Of a stretch of 64,000 nucleotides of DNA, positions 33,739 to 42,775 are shown piece by piece. How positions within the stretch are numbered: the first letter of the stretch is position 1; each line of letters begins with the position of its first letter. The position numbers and the translations under genes are program-made. The notes under the pieces were generated by a model that was given only the letters and a program-made list of their open reading frames with translations, ran no database searches and had not been told where the DNA came from. Origin of the DNA: Deinococcus cellulosilyticus NBRC 106333 = KACC 11606. GTDB taxonomy: Bacteria > Deinococcota > Deinococci > Deinococcales > Deinococcaceae. Location: the NCBI RefSeq assembly GCF_007990775.1, contig NZ_BJXB01000020.1, positions 1 through 64,000 of the forward strand, given 5' to 3'.

Positions 33739-34144
33739 GTTGCATCTCCTTTCGAGTGATTCGATAGGGTTGGTGGGTCTTTCCGTAGGCGTACCTGTCT
33801 CCCTGGATTTGAACCCCAGATGAAAAAAGGATGCCAGAGGCATCCTCAGGGTGAATTACCTGTTTCACCTGTGGGGCACGGGCAACCCCTGGAGGGTTCA
33901 TCCAGAGGACTCCACGTGCCAGGGACCTGTCCGGGTTTGCCACCAGAAGGTCCGGCCCTGGTGCTGCTCTCATCGCCCTCTGGAGCAAGATGGCCTTCAG
34001 GGGGTTCAGCCTGAGGCACCGTCTTGCAGAGGGGGTCTGATCCAGGCACAAAGGTCAGGTGAAAACACGCTGTGGCTTCGATGAAGTCACAGATCCAATA
34101 ATGATGGGTGTTGCATGATGTTGTAGACACTGTTGGCGTCTTGT

Positions 34145-34189
34145 TCAACACATTCATCTTAAAAAAATAAGGTGATAAATTAATGATAA
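34145..34189 (-). promoter_or_regulatory. Three-copy promoter element, copy B
   Basis: Minus strand: TTATCAT-N5-TATCACC, TAAGAT in the -10 column, ending GTGTTGA. A further TATCA lies ten bases upstream of the first repeat, so this copy may offer three phased half-sites. 15 of the last 26 columns match copy C. Confidence 0.6.
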
Positions 34190-34674
34190 AATCTGATAGA
34201 TTCATTTGGAATCAGATGGGCAAAGAAACACAGGGACATGATCACCTGAACTCCAACTGAATGGAAATGGACTCAAACTGTTGAAATCGAATTTCAGCAC
34301 AGTGCTTTCAGGGTACGCCTGACTCCAAAACAATTCTGTTCAATTGATGACCCTGGCTTTTGAAATGCCCAGCGTGGAACACATGTTGTGCTCTGTTTTA
34401 CAGGACTGACTGAAAGGACGCATCTGCAAGCAACACCCTACAAGCAAGATCCAGTGGCATGTCAAAATGTTCAATCCCCTGGACTTTGCCACAAGGTCAC
34501 CTCTCCTGCTGCAATGTTTTCTCAGGCAGGGTATGCGTAAACCCTTCAAGGCAGTCAAAAGGGCAGATGAAGCCACCGCTGAAAACAGCGACAACTTTGT
34601 GGACAAAGCCAGGCAGAACTTGAGGACCGTACCAGAGCTGCAGTGCATGATGCCCGGGCAGACCTCGCTGAGAA

Positions 34675-34704
34675 GAAGGCAGGGAAAGTCATTTCCCTGC
34701 CTTC
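34675..34704 (-). terminator. Terminator hairpin after HTH-like gene
   Basis: Perfect 13-bp arms GAAGGCAGGGAAA / TTTCCCTGCCTTC with 4-base loop, 75 bases after the stop of the 34779 gene and followed on the minus strand by TTCTTCTC. A second, smaller hairpin GTTCTGAA / TTCAGAAC at 34750-34770 lies closer to the stop. Confidence 0.7.
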
Positions 34705-34778
34705 ACCCCTCGCAAAGCGGAGGTTTGTTTTTTTGCTGCAGCGCAGCTTGTTCTGAAGACGTTTCAGAACGTCGATCT

Positions 34779-35231
34779 TCAGGCCTGAGAGACCTGCCGC
34801 ACCACTCCACGTTGACGCAGTGAATACACGCACATGTTGCCAACAAATTTTCCGTACAGCAGGCCCTGCTTGCGCATTTCCTCCAGCGTGGCTCGGGTGT
34901 CGGGCACCTTCCATTTCAACTGTCGGGCCAGACTGAACACGGTCTCCCGGCCCCCCTGGGCAAACCAGGCTTCCAGTTGCCCAAACCACTCCGGGTGCAC
35001 CAGGTGGGGGTCATGCTCAAACTCACGTTTGATGTAGCGCACGCTGTTGCGCAGCTGGTCGGTCTGCACCAGACCCTGGGCGATCAATTCAGCGAGCACC
35101 GTTTGCAGCTCACTGGTGGTGATTCCGAGTTCAGCACGAATTTCGTGACCGCCCAGGCTGTTGTGGGTGGTCAGCAATTGGAGCACTGCACCCTGCTGGA
35201 TTTGCAGGACAGAACTTGAAGCATTCAGCAT
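34779..35231 (-). CDS. Winged-helix DNA-binding-like protein
   Basis: Protein of 150 residues with two possible winged-helix units: LQIQQGAVLQLLTTHNSLGGHEIRAELGITTSELQTVLAELIAQGLVQTD near residues 10-60 and a second Leu-rich LARQLKWKVPDTRATLEEMRKQGLLYG near 100-128. Arrangement resembles small MarR/ArsR-like regulators, but no family could be named. Monocistronic, with terminators downstream. Confidence 0.6.
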   Translation of the reverse strand: MLNASSSVLQIQQGAVLQLLTTHNSLGGHEIRAELGITTSELQTVLAELIAQGLVQTDQLRNSVRYIKREFEHDPHLVHPEWFGQLEAWFAQGGRETVFSLARQLKWKVPDTRATLEEMRKQGLLYGKFVGNMCVYSLRQRGVVRQVSQA

Positions 35232-35894
35232 GTGATTCCTCTTTCATGACGGCAGGACCGCTGCACGAGCAGAACCTGAAAAGGACCACCTGGAAGAGGT
35301 GATGGTGCGTAAGCAAAATGACCGCAGAAACATGGGTCCCTGGGTCTTTTGCCGAAACATCATCATATCACGCCACCATGAGAAGACCTCTGCTGCACCT
35401 GAACAGGGATTTCTGAGGGTTTTGCTCACCCTCACCCCCCTTCCAGAAAGGCATGGTGCGCTGAGCCATGAACAGCCTTGTTCTCTCCCGTGCCAAACGA
35501 GAATTTTTATCCGGGACCGGTTGCACATTCCTGCACAGGCCATCGCATCTGGCCTGAGAACCCTGCAGGAATGGTCGCTGTACCTGGACCGTTGCCAGGA
35601 AGAATCTGAGGCCCTCAGGCACTCAGAAAAGCATAAAAACCGTCCGCATTGATCTGCAATGGTCCCTGGATCTGCACCCTTCAGCAGGGTTGCAGGGCAC
35701 CTGCAGGATCTTGGTGTTCCTTTGCACCTCCCGGGTCCTTCCTTCTGGACACCCAGGTGTTCGTCCAGAGGGTCTGAAGGGGTGCTGGAAACTTCTGGAT
35801 TGAACTGCGGGATGTCAGGGCGTTGCAGGGATGGACCGCTGACGCATCCTCTCTTTGCTGGGCTTGATGCACAGCGCATGCAGCCACTGCAGCG
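35232..35894. other. Gap without recognised features
   Basis: Several overlapping frames of 60-210 codons exist on both strands but none has homology that I recognise, a ribosome-binding site, or a coding-like codon pattern. Nothing else is seen. Confidence 0.4.
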
Positions 35895-36767
35895 TCATCC
35901 CTGCTGGCGGGACCACAACCGGGTGCGAGGATGGATCATGAGGTGATACACCGCCAGTGCAGCACTGTACAGCAGAACCAGGATGTACAGCACAAGACTG
36001 AGGGTTCCTCCCCCCTGGGGGGCTGAAGGGGCAGAGCCATAACTTCCGTACATGTATGGGCTTGCAGGGCCTTCCCCCTCTCCTCCCAGCAGGCGCATCA
36101 GGTAGGGGATGATCAGCACAAGGTCATAGGCCAGGAAGGAAAGCAATTGCCCTACTGCATTGGACCAGCAGGGCCGCACCACGCCATACCCGAAGTAGTA
36201 CGCCGCTCCGAAAAAAGCAAAACTGAAGATGGTGGAAGAGGCCGGGTCCAGTCCCCAGGGAAACACCGGTCTGTGCAAAAACAAACCCATTCCCACAGTG
36301 ATGAGCGCGAGCGTAAAGAAAGCAAAGGAAAACCGCACCAGGGGTGGAGTTGGTGTGGAATCCAGCATCCGCAGTTTTCGGGTCCACACAAAGAGCATCC
36401 CATTGAGGACCACACCTGCGAGACAGGTCAGGGCAGGCCCCCACTGTGGCAGGCTGGAAGCCCCCAGCCATCCTGCAAAAACCACTGCTGCACCCGCGAA
36501 AACCACTCCGAGGTTGATGGCCCCTCCCCTGGCTGCCCCAAAGTCACCGGACAGCCCAAGCCAGATCACCGGGGCGGCCACGGCAGCAAAAATGGAGGCA
36601 ATGAAGGTGTAAGACAGGCTCGCATCCGGCCAGGGCCACAGGCGGGTGACGGGCGGCCATTGCAAGAAGAATCCTGCGGTCAGAAAAAGGGCCACGGCTC
36701 CAGCCAGCACCAGCACCCCCTGCATCAGGGTGCGGTGACGGGCCTGCACTGCTGCTTTGACACTCAT
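35895..36767 (-). CDS. Integral membrane protein, eight or so helices
   Basis: Protein of 290 residues with hydrophobic segments distributed over its length (LVLAGAVALFLTAGFFLQW; IFAAVAAPVIWLGLSG; VVFAGAAVVFAGWLG; FSFAFFTLALITVGMGLFL; TLSLVLYILVLLYSAALAVYHL). No catalytic or transport motif is recognised. The ATG at 36767 is preceded by GAGGG and preferred over a TTG two codons upstream. A Gly/Ser-rich loop (YMYGSYGSAPSAPQGGG) separates the last two helices. Confidence 0.75.
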   Translation of the reverse strand: MSVKAAVQARHRTLMQGVLVLAGAVALFLTAGFFLQWPPVTRLWPWPDASLSYTFIASIFAAVAAPVIWLGLSGDFGAARGGAINLGVVFAGAAVVFAGWLGASSLPQWGPALTCLAGVVLNGMLFVWTRKLRMLDSTPTPPLVRFSFAFFTLALITVGMGLFLHRPVFPWGLDPASSTIFSFAFFGAAYYFGYGVVRPCWSNAVGQLLSFLAYDLVLIIPYLMRLLGGEGEGPASPYMYGSYGSAPSAPQGGGTLSLVLYILVLLYSAALAVYHLMIHPRTRLWSRQQG

Positions 36768-37344
36768 GGGCAACCCTCATCAAGGGCCTGTGCAGCCTTT
36801 TGAGGTGCATGGGGCAGATTTCCGGTCGGGTGCATGATGGTCCTCCTCAAGGTGATTTTTCCTCAGGATAAGCCGCAGGCGTTTCATGACCGTCTCAGGG
36901 AAGCAAGTGAACCAGAAACAGCCCTGACCCAGGATTGCTGCAGAACCCTCCACCTGTGCAACAAGAGGACCACCTGCTCCGTTGTCAGAAGCGTTTCAAA
37001 CATCAGACCTTCAAAAACATGAGATTGAACAGGAGAATCAGGTGAAGCACTGCCAAAATGACCCACAGACAACCCTTCAAACAGTTGACAAAACCATGAC
37101 ATTTCTGGGTAGATACCTTGGGCTGCAGGTCATCAGCTCATTTTAGAAGCTGTTTCACAGCACATAAAGATTCATCATATGCACCAGGGTTGTGCAGTCC
37201 GAGCATTGCGGAAGCAGATGATACAACCCAAACACAAATCACCTGCATGGCCAGCATTTCATTACAAAAAACATACTTTATCCTTACATCTGGGTATCAA
37301 TGTGGCATTCCGAGAAAAATCACCCGCTGGTCTCACCAATAAAC
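36768..37344. other. Gap without recognised features
   Basis: About 580 bases, AT-richer toward the right, with no supported gene or RNA. Short frames at 36834-37022 and 37118-37342 have no supporting signals. Confidence 0.4.
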
Positions 37345-37373
37345 TTGACCCTGCTTATTGTTGATGCTAAATT
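37345..37373 (+). promoter_or_regulatory. Promoter of lasso-like peptide gene
   Basis: -35 TTGACC (37345-37350), exactly 17 bases, -10 TAAATT (37368-37373); predicted start near 37380, 64 bases before the ATG at 37444. Confidence 0.55.
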
Positions 37374-37443
37374 GCACATCACAGCAAGAAGGCATGTGCT
37401 CTGCATTTTGACTTGCTGGAACTTCCAGAGGACGTGAAAACCC

Positions 37444-37608
37444 ATGACGCATGATTCAGAATCCGTGCCCACCCTCACCACCATCGACACTGCAGGTTCT
37501 GAACCTGCAGAACGTCCCACATACGAGCCTCCCGTTCTCGTTGCCCATGGCCGCTGGCAAATGCTGACCACAGCCATCAGCCTGGAAATCGGTCCAGGCG
37601 GGGACTGA
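37444..37608 (+). CDS. Putative RiPP precursor with lasso-type leader motif
   Basis: Peptide of 54 residues too short for usual gene calling. Residues 27-42, YEPPVLVAHGRWQMLT, match the leader motif YxxPxLxxxGxxxxLT that the PqqD-like recognition element of lasso-peptide systems binds. What follows, TAISLEIGPGGD, would be the core or its remnant, Gly/Asp-rich as in other lasso-family leader-containing peptides. A good promoter stands upstream; the AGAGG box is about 12 bases from the ATG, which is long. No lasso cyclase, transglutaminase-like protease or RRE protein is encoded nearby, so maturation would need enzymes from elsewhere. The large lipoprotein follows on the same strand. Confidence 0.5.
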   Translation: MTHDSESVPTLTTIDTAGSEPAERPTYEPPVLVAHGRWQMLTTAISLEIGPGGD

Positions 37609-37709
37609 TCCTCTTCATTGCACAGCCCCATCCCTTCACCTTCCCAGGTCCCATCTGAGGAAGGAACGTCCGTTTTTACAATTCTGTCCCCACGCACATC
37701 AGGAGACCC

Positions 37710-37778
37710 ATGCAAAACCCGTCCACCACTCAGCACCCCGCTTCCGCTCCTGTTGTCTGTTTCAGAGGCACCCGATGA
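37710..37778 (+). CDS. Possible 22-residue leader ORF coupled to lipoprotein
   Basis: Short frame with AGGAG four bases before its ATG and a TGA that overlaps the lipoprotein ATG (ATGA at 37775-37778). Such overlap permits translational coupling. The peptide itself has no motif; it may be chance. Confidence 0.3.
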   Translation: MQNPSTTQHPASAPVVCFRGTR

Positions 37779-40135
37779 AACACCTCAAACCCTCCCTGCT
37801 TTTCTTGCTTGCCCCCATCATGCTGGCTGCATGTGCTTCAAACCCCTCTGCCCCCACCAGACCACAGCCTGTGGTGCGTGGGGCAGTGGAACTCACTTTT
37901 GAGCTGGGTCCTGCACCCACTGCCACCGCAATCGTGCTTCCTCAGGCCGTGCGGCCCGACACCGATGTGAAATTTCTCAAGCCAGCAGCTTACACGGACT
38001 ACGATGACACCAGTGGTCACCGTTACATGAATGCCACCTTCACGGTGAAAAACCTCAGTGCCCAGCCTTTTGACAACCTCACGCTCTACGCTTACCACAA
38101 GGCAGCAGACAACATTGGTGGAACAGCCCTGAAAAAAATCAGCAATGCTGCAGGCACCCCCATCACCGATTCCAGTGTGGCCCGCGCTGTGCTCCCCTCA
38201 CACGGAACCGCTTTTGATGTGCTGAGTGGTGGTTCCATGGTGGTCCCCACCCAGGCGGACCTGCAGGTTTTCACCGGTGATGAAGTCAATGCCATTGATT
38301 CAGAGGCCAAGGTTTCTGGAATCATCTCTCCCAGTGACACCGTGCTGTACTACGGTTACAGTGCCAGAAACCTGAACACAAGCGGCAACAAGCGCTTCAT
38401 TGACGCTGCGGGTTGTGCGACCCCCAACTGTGACACGGGCCGCATCACCCTTGCCGTGCGGGTGCCCAACACCGTCTCGGCCAGCACCCCCTACCGTTTC
38501 ACCATGACTTTCGTGCTCGTCGATGAGGCCGCCACCCGGGTCACCCAGAGCACCCTGGAGACCGATGACACCCTGGTGGACACCCGCGCCAGTGATGTGG
38601 GTGCCAGTTCCGTGCGGGTGCTGGGAGGCAGCAGTTATGACGCCTCTGCCACCCGGATCTGCGGTGCCATCATTGCCGTGGCCTCCGGATCTGATGGAAT
38701 GCAAACCATGGGAAAGTGCTCCACCTACGCCAATGACAGCGAAAACCTGAATGTGGTGATCACCGAATTCAAATCCCTGGGAACCGAATTCATTGAGGTG
38801 AAAAACATGAGCGCTGCACCTGTGAACCTGCAGGGCTACTGGTTCCAGAACTGGCTTGGACAGGTGGCCCGCCTGCGTGCAGTCACCGACCCGACTGGAA
38901 GTGCCAAAACACCCATCACCCTCGCAGCAGGGGCAGTGGCTTATGGTGTGGTCAATCCTGCCAGTGCTGCCGACATCCCTGCAGGAGCAGGCTTTGTGTA
39001 CGGGGCTCCTGGCTCCACTTTTTCCCTGCTGGACAATGGAGACATCCTTGCCCTGCTCAAACATGGCAGCAGTGGACCGGCAGTGGAAGACCTGGTGGAC
39101 TTCAGAACCTTTACCTCCAATGCCTCTTATCTCCCTTCTTCCGCTGCTTTTGTGGGTTACAGTGGTGCTTCCACACAGCTGACCTCTGGTGCCACCGCGG
39201 CTGACAACAACACCGCCACCAACTGGTGTGTGAGCTTCTACCCTGGCACAGGAACCAAAACCCGCGTCTCTGACACCAGAGGCGCAGCAAACGGCAGTTG
39301 CTCTGCGGTGGTCATCAATGAGGCCCTGATCGATGCCCCTGGTGGAGACGATGGCAAAACTTTCATTGAACTGGCTGGACCCGGGGGTGCCCTTGTTGGG
39401 GATTATGAACTTTTTGACACAGAAGGAAAAGGCATTTCTGCAGGCACCCGCAATGCAGGCTACTACAAAGTTCCTGCAGGCACCCGCATTCCTGCAGACG
39501 GCATCCTGTTGATTGCAGACGGCAACATCTCTGGCGCCACCACCATTCCCAATGCAGACCTGATCGGAACCACTGTGGACTTTGAGAACGCTGGCGGAGA
39601 CAGCATCATCCTGGCAAGTGGCACAGGCACGCTTGTGGATGCACTGGGTTATGACGTTACAGGGGCGAATCTGGACACCAACACCCCTGCTTTCCTGGCT
39701 GGAGGGCAGTTGTATGAAACCGCTACAGCGCTTTATCCAACCTCTCCAACTGCCGTGACCACCATGACCCTCTCCCGTGACATAAACAGCACCGACACGG
39801 ACAACAACCGCAATAACTTTCACAACGACCCGACCCCGACCCCTGGTGTGGCCAACGACACCGTGAACTTCACCATCACCGGTCTGAGCCCGAGCAGCAC
39901 GTCTGCTTCTGCAAGCACCACCATCGTCACGGTGACCGGGACCGATTTCCATGCGGGCATCTCCTCCAAATTTGGAACTGCAGCGGCAACGCCCTGCACC
40001 ATCACCAGCACCACCACCATGAACTGCACCGCACCCAATGGCGGTACCCCGAAGGTTGTGGATGTGGCCTTCACCAGCCCAGCAGCAGGTGCGAACACCA
40101 CCATCACCAAGACAGCGGCATTCACTTACAACTGA
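37775..40135 (+). CDS. Lamin-tail-domain lipoprotein
   Basis: Cell-surface protein of 786 residues with lipobox LAAC at residues 17-20. The N-terminal 300 residues are beta-rich and unrecognised. Two lamin-tail-like domains follow: VVITEFKSLGTEFIEVKNMSAAPVNLQGYWFQN (about 325-480) and VVINEALIDAPGGDDGKTFIELAGPGG (about 510-670). A C-terminal IPT/TIG-type domain (ITGLSPSSTSASASTTIVTVTGTDFH, about 700-786) ends the protein. Lamin-tail domains in bacterial exoproteins are often joined to nucleases or phosphoesterases; no catalytic domain is seen here, so an adhesive or structural role is likelier. Followed by a strong terminator. Confidence 0.82.
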   Translation: MKHLKPSLLFLLAPIMLAACASNPSAPTRPQPVVRGAVELTFELGPAPTATAIVLPQAVRPDTDVKFLKPAAYTDYDDTSGHRYMNATFTVKNLSAQPFDNLTLYAYHKAADNIGGTALKKISNAAGTPITDSSVARAVLPSHGTAFDVLSGGSMVVPTQADLQVFTGDEVNAIDSEAKVSGIISPSDTVLYYGYSARNLNTSGNKRFIDAAGCATPNCDTGRITLAVRVPNTVSASTPYRFTMTFVLVDEAATRVTQSTLETDDTLVDTRASDVGASSVRVLGGSSYDASATRICGAIIAVASGSDGMQTMGKCSTYANDSENLNVVITEFKSLGTEFIEVKNMSAAPVNLQGYWFQNWLGQVARLRAVTDPTGSAKTPITLAAGAVAYGVVNPASAADIPAGAGFVYGAPGSTFSLLDNGDILALLKHGSSGPAVEDLVDFRTFTSNASYLPSSAAFVGYSGASTQLTSGATAADNNTATNWCVSFYPGTGTKTRVSDTRGAANGSCSAVVINEALIDAPGGDDGKTFIELAGPGGALVGDYELFDTEGKGISAGTRNAGYYKVPAGTRIPADGILLIADGNISGATTIPNADLIGTTVDFENAGGDSIILASGTGTLVDALGYDVTGANLDTNTPAFLAGGQLYETATALYPTSPTAVTTMTLSRDINSTDTDNNRNNFHNDPTPTPGVANDTVNFTITGLSPSSTSASASTTIVTVTGTDFHAGISSKFGTAAATPCTITSTTTMNCTAPNGGTPKVVDVAFTSPAAGANTTITKTAAFTYN

Positions 40136-40149
40136 ACTTTTCTCCCCGA

Positions 40150-40186
40150 AAGCTGGCCTGTTCAAATTCAGGCCAGCTTCTTTGTG
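40150..40186 (+). terminator. Intrinsic terminator after lipoprotein
   Basis: AAGCTGGCCTG (40150-40160), 8-base loop, CAGGCCAGCTT (40169-40179), then CTTTGTG. Fifteen bases beyond the stop. Confidence 0.9.
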
Positions 40187-40300
40187 TTCCAGCCTCACGG
40201 TTTACAGACACAAAAGATTGTTTGCAATGGGTCTCCTGTTGCCTGCAGGTGGGATGGCGGATGTTCGCATCCCCCAGAAAATTGCCCTGTACAATAAACC

Positions 40301-40819
40301 ATGCAACCCGAAATGTTCTACACGTATTTGACAAAGGCCCGCCGTCTCCTGTGGGACACCCTGCGCACCCTCTCTGATGAGGAACTTTCCAGGCCTGTCC
40401 TTCCCAGCGATGGTGCACGCTGCATCAAGGATCTGGTGCATCACATTGCCATTGTGGAAGACGGCTGGTTCAGGCTGGATCTGCTGGGTGAGCCCATGGT
40501 GTATGCGGCTTTTGGAGCCGAACCCAGGTCTGCAGATGAATACTGGCACCATGAAACCGAAACGCTGGAAAAGCTGCTTTCCTACTGGGAGGCCGTGGAG
40601 AAAGACACCCTGAAACGCTGGCCAGACATCATGGCTGTGGCCCAATCAGGCCGCAGGATCAAAGCTTTTGACGATCGGGCAGAAACCCTCAGCGCAGAAG
40701 AAGTCCTGTGGCATGTGATGCAGCACGAGGTGAGGCACACCGCCCACATTGTGCAGTTGGTCCGCCTGATCGGGCACACCCCTCCGCAGCTGGATTACGT
40801 GTTTCTGATGACCCGGTGA
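40301..40819 (+). CDS. DinB family protein
   Basis: Protein of 172 residues with the DinB-like bundle: LVHHIAIVEDGWF (His near 47), and HVMQHEVRHTAHIVQLVRLIGH with two further histidines, the metal triad of this superfamily. It differs strongly from the DinB protein at 23485, so the two are not recent duplicates. TACAAT at 40290-40295 lies five bases before the ATG, pointing to a leaderless transcript; the -35 match is weak. Confidence 0.85.
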   Translation: MQPEMFYTYLTKARRLLWDTLRTLSDEELSRPVLPSDGARCIKDLVHHIAIVEDGWFRLDLLGEPMVYAAFGAEPRSADEYWHHETETLEKLLSYWEAVEKDTLKRWPDIMAVAQSGRRIKAFDDRAETLSAEEVLWHVMQHEVRHTAHIVQLVRLIGHTPPQLDYVFLMTR

Positions 40820-41007
40820 CAGAGGACACTGGTGTGTCGACAATGACCTGTTGCAAAGCCCTGCCCAGTTGTTTTCCAGAGCAAATCCTCCCTGGATCGA
40901 AGCAGGATCTGCCACATGGACCGGTAAACCAGACAGGCCCCTCACCTTGAAATCCAGAATCTGCTAATGTCACCCTATTCCATTTCAAATTTGCAAGGAG
41001 GATTCTG

Positions 41008-41481
41008 ATGCACATCAGCACGTATGCAGCAAGCACCCACAGCCCTGCCCAGGCCGTCTGGAAGCTGTGGAGCAACCCCCAGAACTGGCCTTTGTGGGAC
41101 CCTGCACTGGAAAAGGTGGAGCTGGGTGGCCCTTTCCGTCAGCACGTCAAAGGCACCCTTTTTTACAAAGATGGCAGGCAGGTGCCTTTTGAGGTGGTGT
41201 CCTGCCACATGCTGGAAAGCTTTGTGGTCAGCATTCCCTACCTGAGAAACACCCAGCTGGTCATCAAGCGCACCCTCACCCAGGATGGGGACCTGTGGGC
41301 GTTCGAGCAGGAAACCCACCTGCAGGGGAGCAAATTTGATTTGCTGTTCCTGAGGGGCAAGAAGGCCGAACTGCTGGAGGCCAGTGGGGTGCAGATGTCA
41401 CGCATGTTCGAGATGCTGGAACAAGGGCTCAAAGCTGAAGGGGGATCATTGCCTTCGGGGCGCACCCAGCAGGGATTCTGA
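41008..41481 (+). CDS. SRPBCC family protein
   Basis: Protein of 157 residues with the polyketide-cyclase/Bet v 1-like fold: STYAASTHSPAQAVWKLWSNPQNWPLWDPALEKVELGG is the usual opening strand-helix-turn. A hydrophobic cavity binding lipids or aromatic molecules is expected; ligand unknown. A strong AAGGAGG site precedes the ATG. The extreme C-terminus is polar and may be flexible. Confidence 0.85.
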   Translation: MHISTYAASTHSPAQAVWKLWSNPQNWPLWDPALEKVELGGPFRQHVKGTLFYKDGRQVPFEVVSCHMLESFVVSIPYLRNTQLVIKRTLTQDGDLWAFEQETHLQGSKFDLLFLRGKKAELLEASGVQMSRMFEMLEQGLKAEGGSLPSGRTQQGF

Positions 41482-41559
41482 ATTTCAGATCGATCACAGG
41501 TGAAAGCAGGGTGTCCTTGAAAACCATTCAAAGACACCCCCTTTTCAGCAGCCTGAACC

Positions 41560-42342
41560 TCAGCGGGAGAAGATCACGGTGGTGAAACCGAAGGAACCGG
41601 TGTGCCCGCAGGAGTTGAAGCCGTCAAAGAGCAGGGTGGCTTCATTCTGGGGCTCATCGTCCACCCGCCAGACCCGCAGGCGGATGGGGGTCCAGCTGCC
41701 GTCTTCCTCCTGCAATTGTGCCGTGACCCGGTAGCGACCCACCGGGATGTCCCGCCAGAAGTTGTTTTGTTCGAGTTTGACGGTGCGTTCCAGCATAGTG
41801 CCCTGGCTTCCGTCGATCAGGGGGCCATCCGGTTCCAGTCGCAGTTTGATGCTGGAGCCCCACGGGATGGGGGTGGCGGTTTCATTGGTGAATTGCAGGG
41901 AACCTCCCCACACCTCGCCGTGCTGTGAGGCCATGTGCCCGGTCATCTTCCAGCGGAAGTTGCGGGTGGCCCCGTGGGTGGGGTTGAACACGTCCTCATC
42001 TTCGGGGGTTTCTCCGGACATGCGCACGCAGTAGTGTCTGCCGTGGTAGTCCACCTCGTAGAAAGCATCTGCCTCGTAGGGGGCGGCTGCAGAACTGAGT
42101 TGCGGGGAGCGGTACTTTCCGCTGCTGTCGGTGCGTGCCTTCACAAACCCGCTGAACAGGGCAGGCTGGATGAAGATCTGGGCGCCCACCACCGGGTCTC
42201 CATTTGCTTTGAGCACTTTTCCTTGCAGGACGCCATTCTCCGGGGTGGGATCTGTGGGGGTGTTGCTGGCGGCACTGTTGCACCCGACCAGCAGGGTGAG
42301 CAGAAGCAGGGAGGTGGACCGGATGGTGTTCAGGGTTTTCAT
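41560..42342 (-). CDS. Lipoprotein with carboxypeptidase-regulatory-like domain
   Basis: Protein of 260 residues. The ATG at 42342 gives a lipoprotein signal with lipobox LLVGC at residues 17-21; the longer frame is not supported. Residues about 35-110 (VLQGKVLKANGDPVVGAQIFIQPALFSGFVKARTDSSGKYRSPQLS) match the CarboxypepD_reg-like Ig domain common in surface proteins. The C-terminal half is beta-rich and ends SCGHTGSFGFTTVIFSR. Role on the cell surface unknown. Confidence 0.78.
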   Translation of the reverse strand: MKTLNTIRSTSLLLLTLLVGCNSAASNTPTDPTPENGVLQGKVLKANGDPVVGAQIFIQPALFSGFVKARTDSSGKYRSPQLSSAAAPYEADAFYEVDYHGRHYCVRMSGETPEDEDVFNPTHGATRNFRWKMTGHMASQHGEVWGGSLQFTNETATPIPWGSSIKLRLEPDGPLIDGSQGTMLERTVKLEQNNFWRDIPVGRYRVTAQLQEEDGSWTPIRLRVWRVDDEPQNEATLLFDGFNSCGHTGSFGFTTVIFSR

Positions 42343-42445
42343 GCCATCAGGGTAGTCGGAAGGCTGTGACGCTGGCGTGACCGCCTGACCGCCTGTGCCG
42401 GAGGTGTTGTTCCTGCAAAAACCCCGCTGCTGTGAATGCCCTCTG

Positions 42446-42775
42446 TCAGGCAGCTTTTTTCTGGGGTGTGGCAAACTTCAGGCCGACCAGCACGGCAATC
42501 AAAAGGATGAGCAGCAGCATGCGCAGCGGACTGAGGGTTTCCTGGAAGAGCACAGCACCCACAATCAGAGTGCCCACAGCCCCGATGCCCGTCCAGATGG
42601 CGTATCCAGTGCTGAGGGGAATGGTTTTGATGGCCTTGCTGAGGCATTCAAAACTGAGGATCACACAGACCAGAAAGACGATGCCATAGCTTTCGTTTTG
42701 CTGCTGGAGTTTCATGGCGGTGGTGAAGCCAATTTCGAAGATGCCTGCGAGCAAGAGCCACATCCAGCCGTTCAT
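42446..42775 (-). CDS. SMR family efflux subunit (second of pair)
   Basis: Four-helix small multidrug resistance protein of 109 residues: GIFEIGFTTAMKL contains the conserved Glu (residue 14) that couples proton exchange; GYAIWTGIGAVGTLIVGAVLF is the family signature. ATG overlaps the stop of its partner as ATGA. Paired SMR subunits of the EbrAB/YkkCD type form heterodimers with opposite topology; substrates include quaternary ammonium compounds or guanidinium. Which applies here is not visible. Confidence 0.88.
   Translation of the reverse strand: MNGWMWLLLAGIFEIGFTTAMKLQQQNESYGIVFLVCVILSFECLSKAIKTIPLSTGYAIWTGIGAVGTLIVGAVLFQETLSPLRMLLLILLIAVLVGLKFATPQKKAA

Larger units (their letters stand above)
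33739..34778. other. One-kilobase gap with element B and terminators
   Basis: No convincing protein gene: a minus-strand frame at 33846-34157 could begin at ATG 34157, just beyond element B, but its C-terminal part is proline-rich without motif or ribosome-binding site. The right part holds the terminator hairpins of the 34779 gene. Confidence 0.4.

Noticed and set aside
35244..35879. 211-codon minus-strand ORF
   Set aside because: Random-looking, Cys/Arg/Ser-rich, no start signal; region treated as noncoding.
38300..40198. 632-codon minus-strand ORF over the lamin-tail lipoprotein
   Set aside because: Cys/Gly-rich translation typical of a mirror frame; the plus strand has a lipobox and domain structure.
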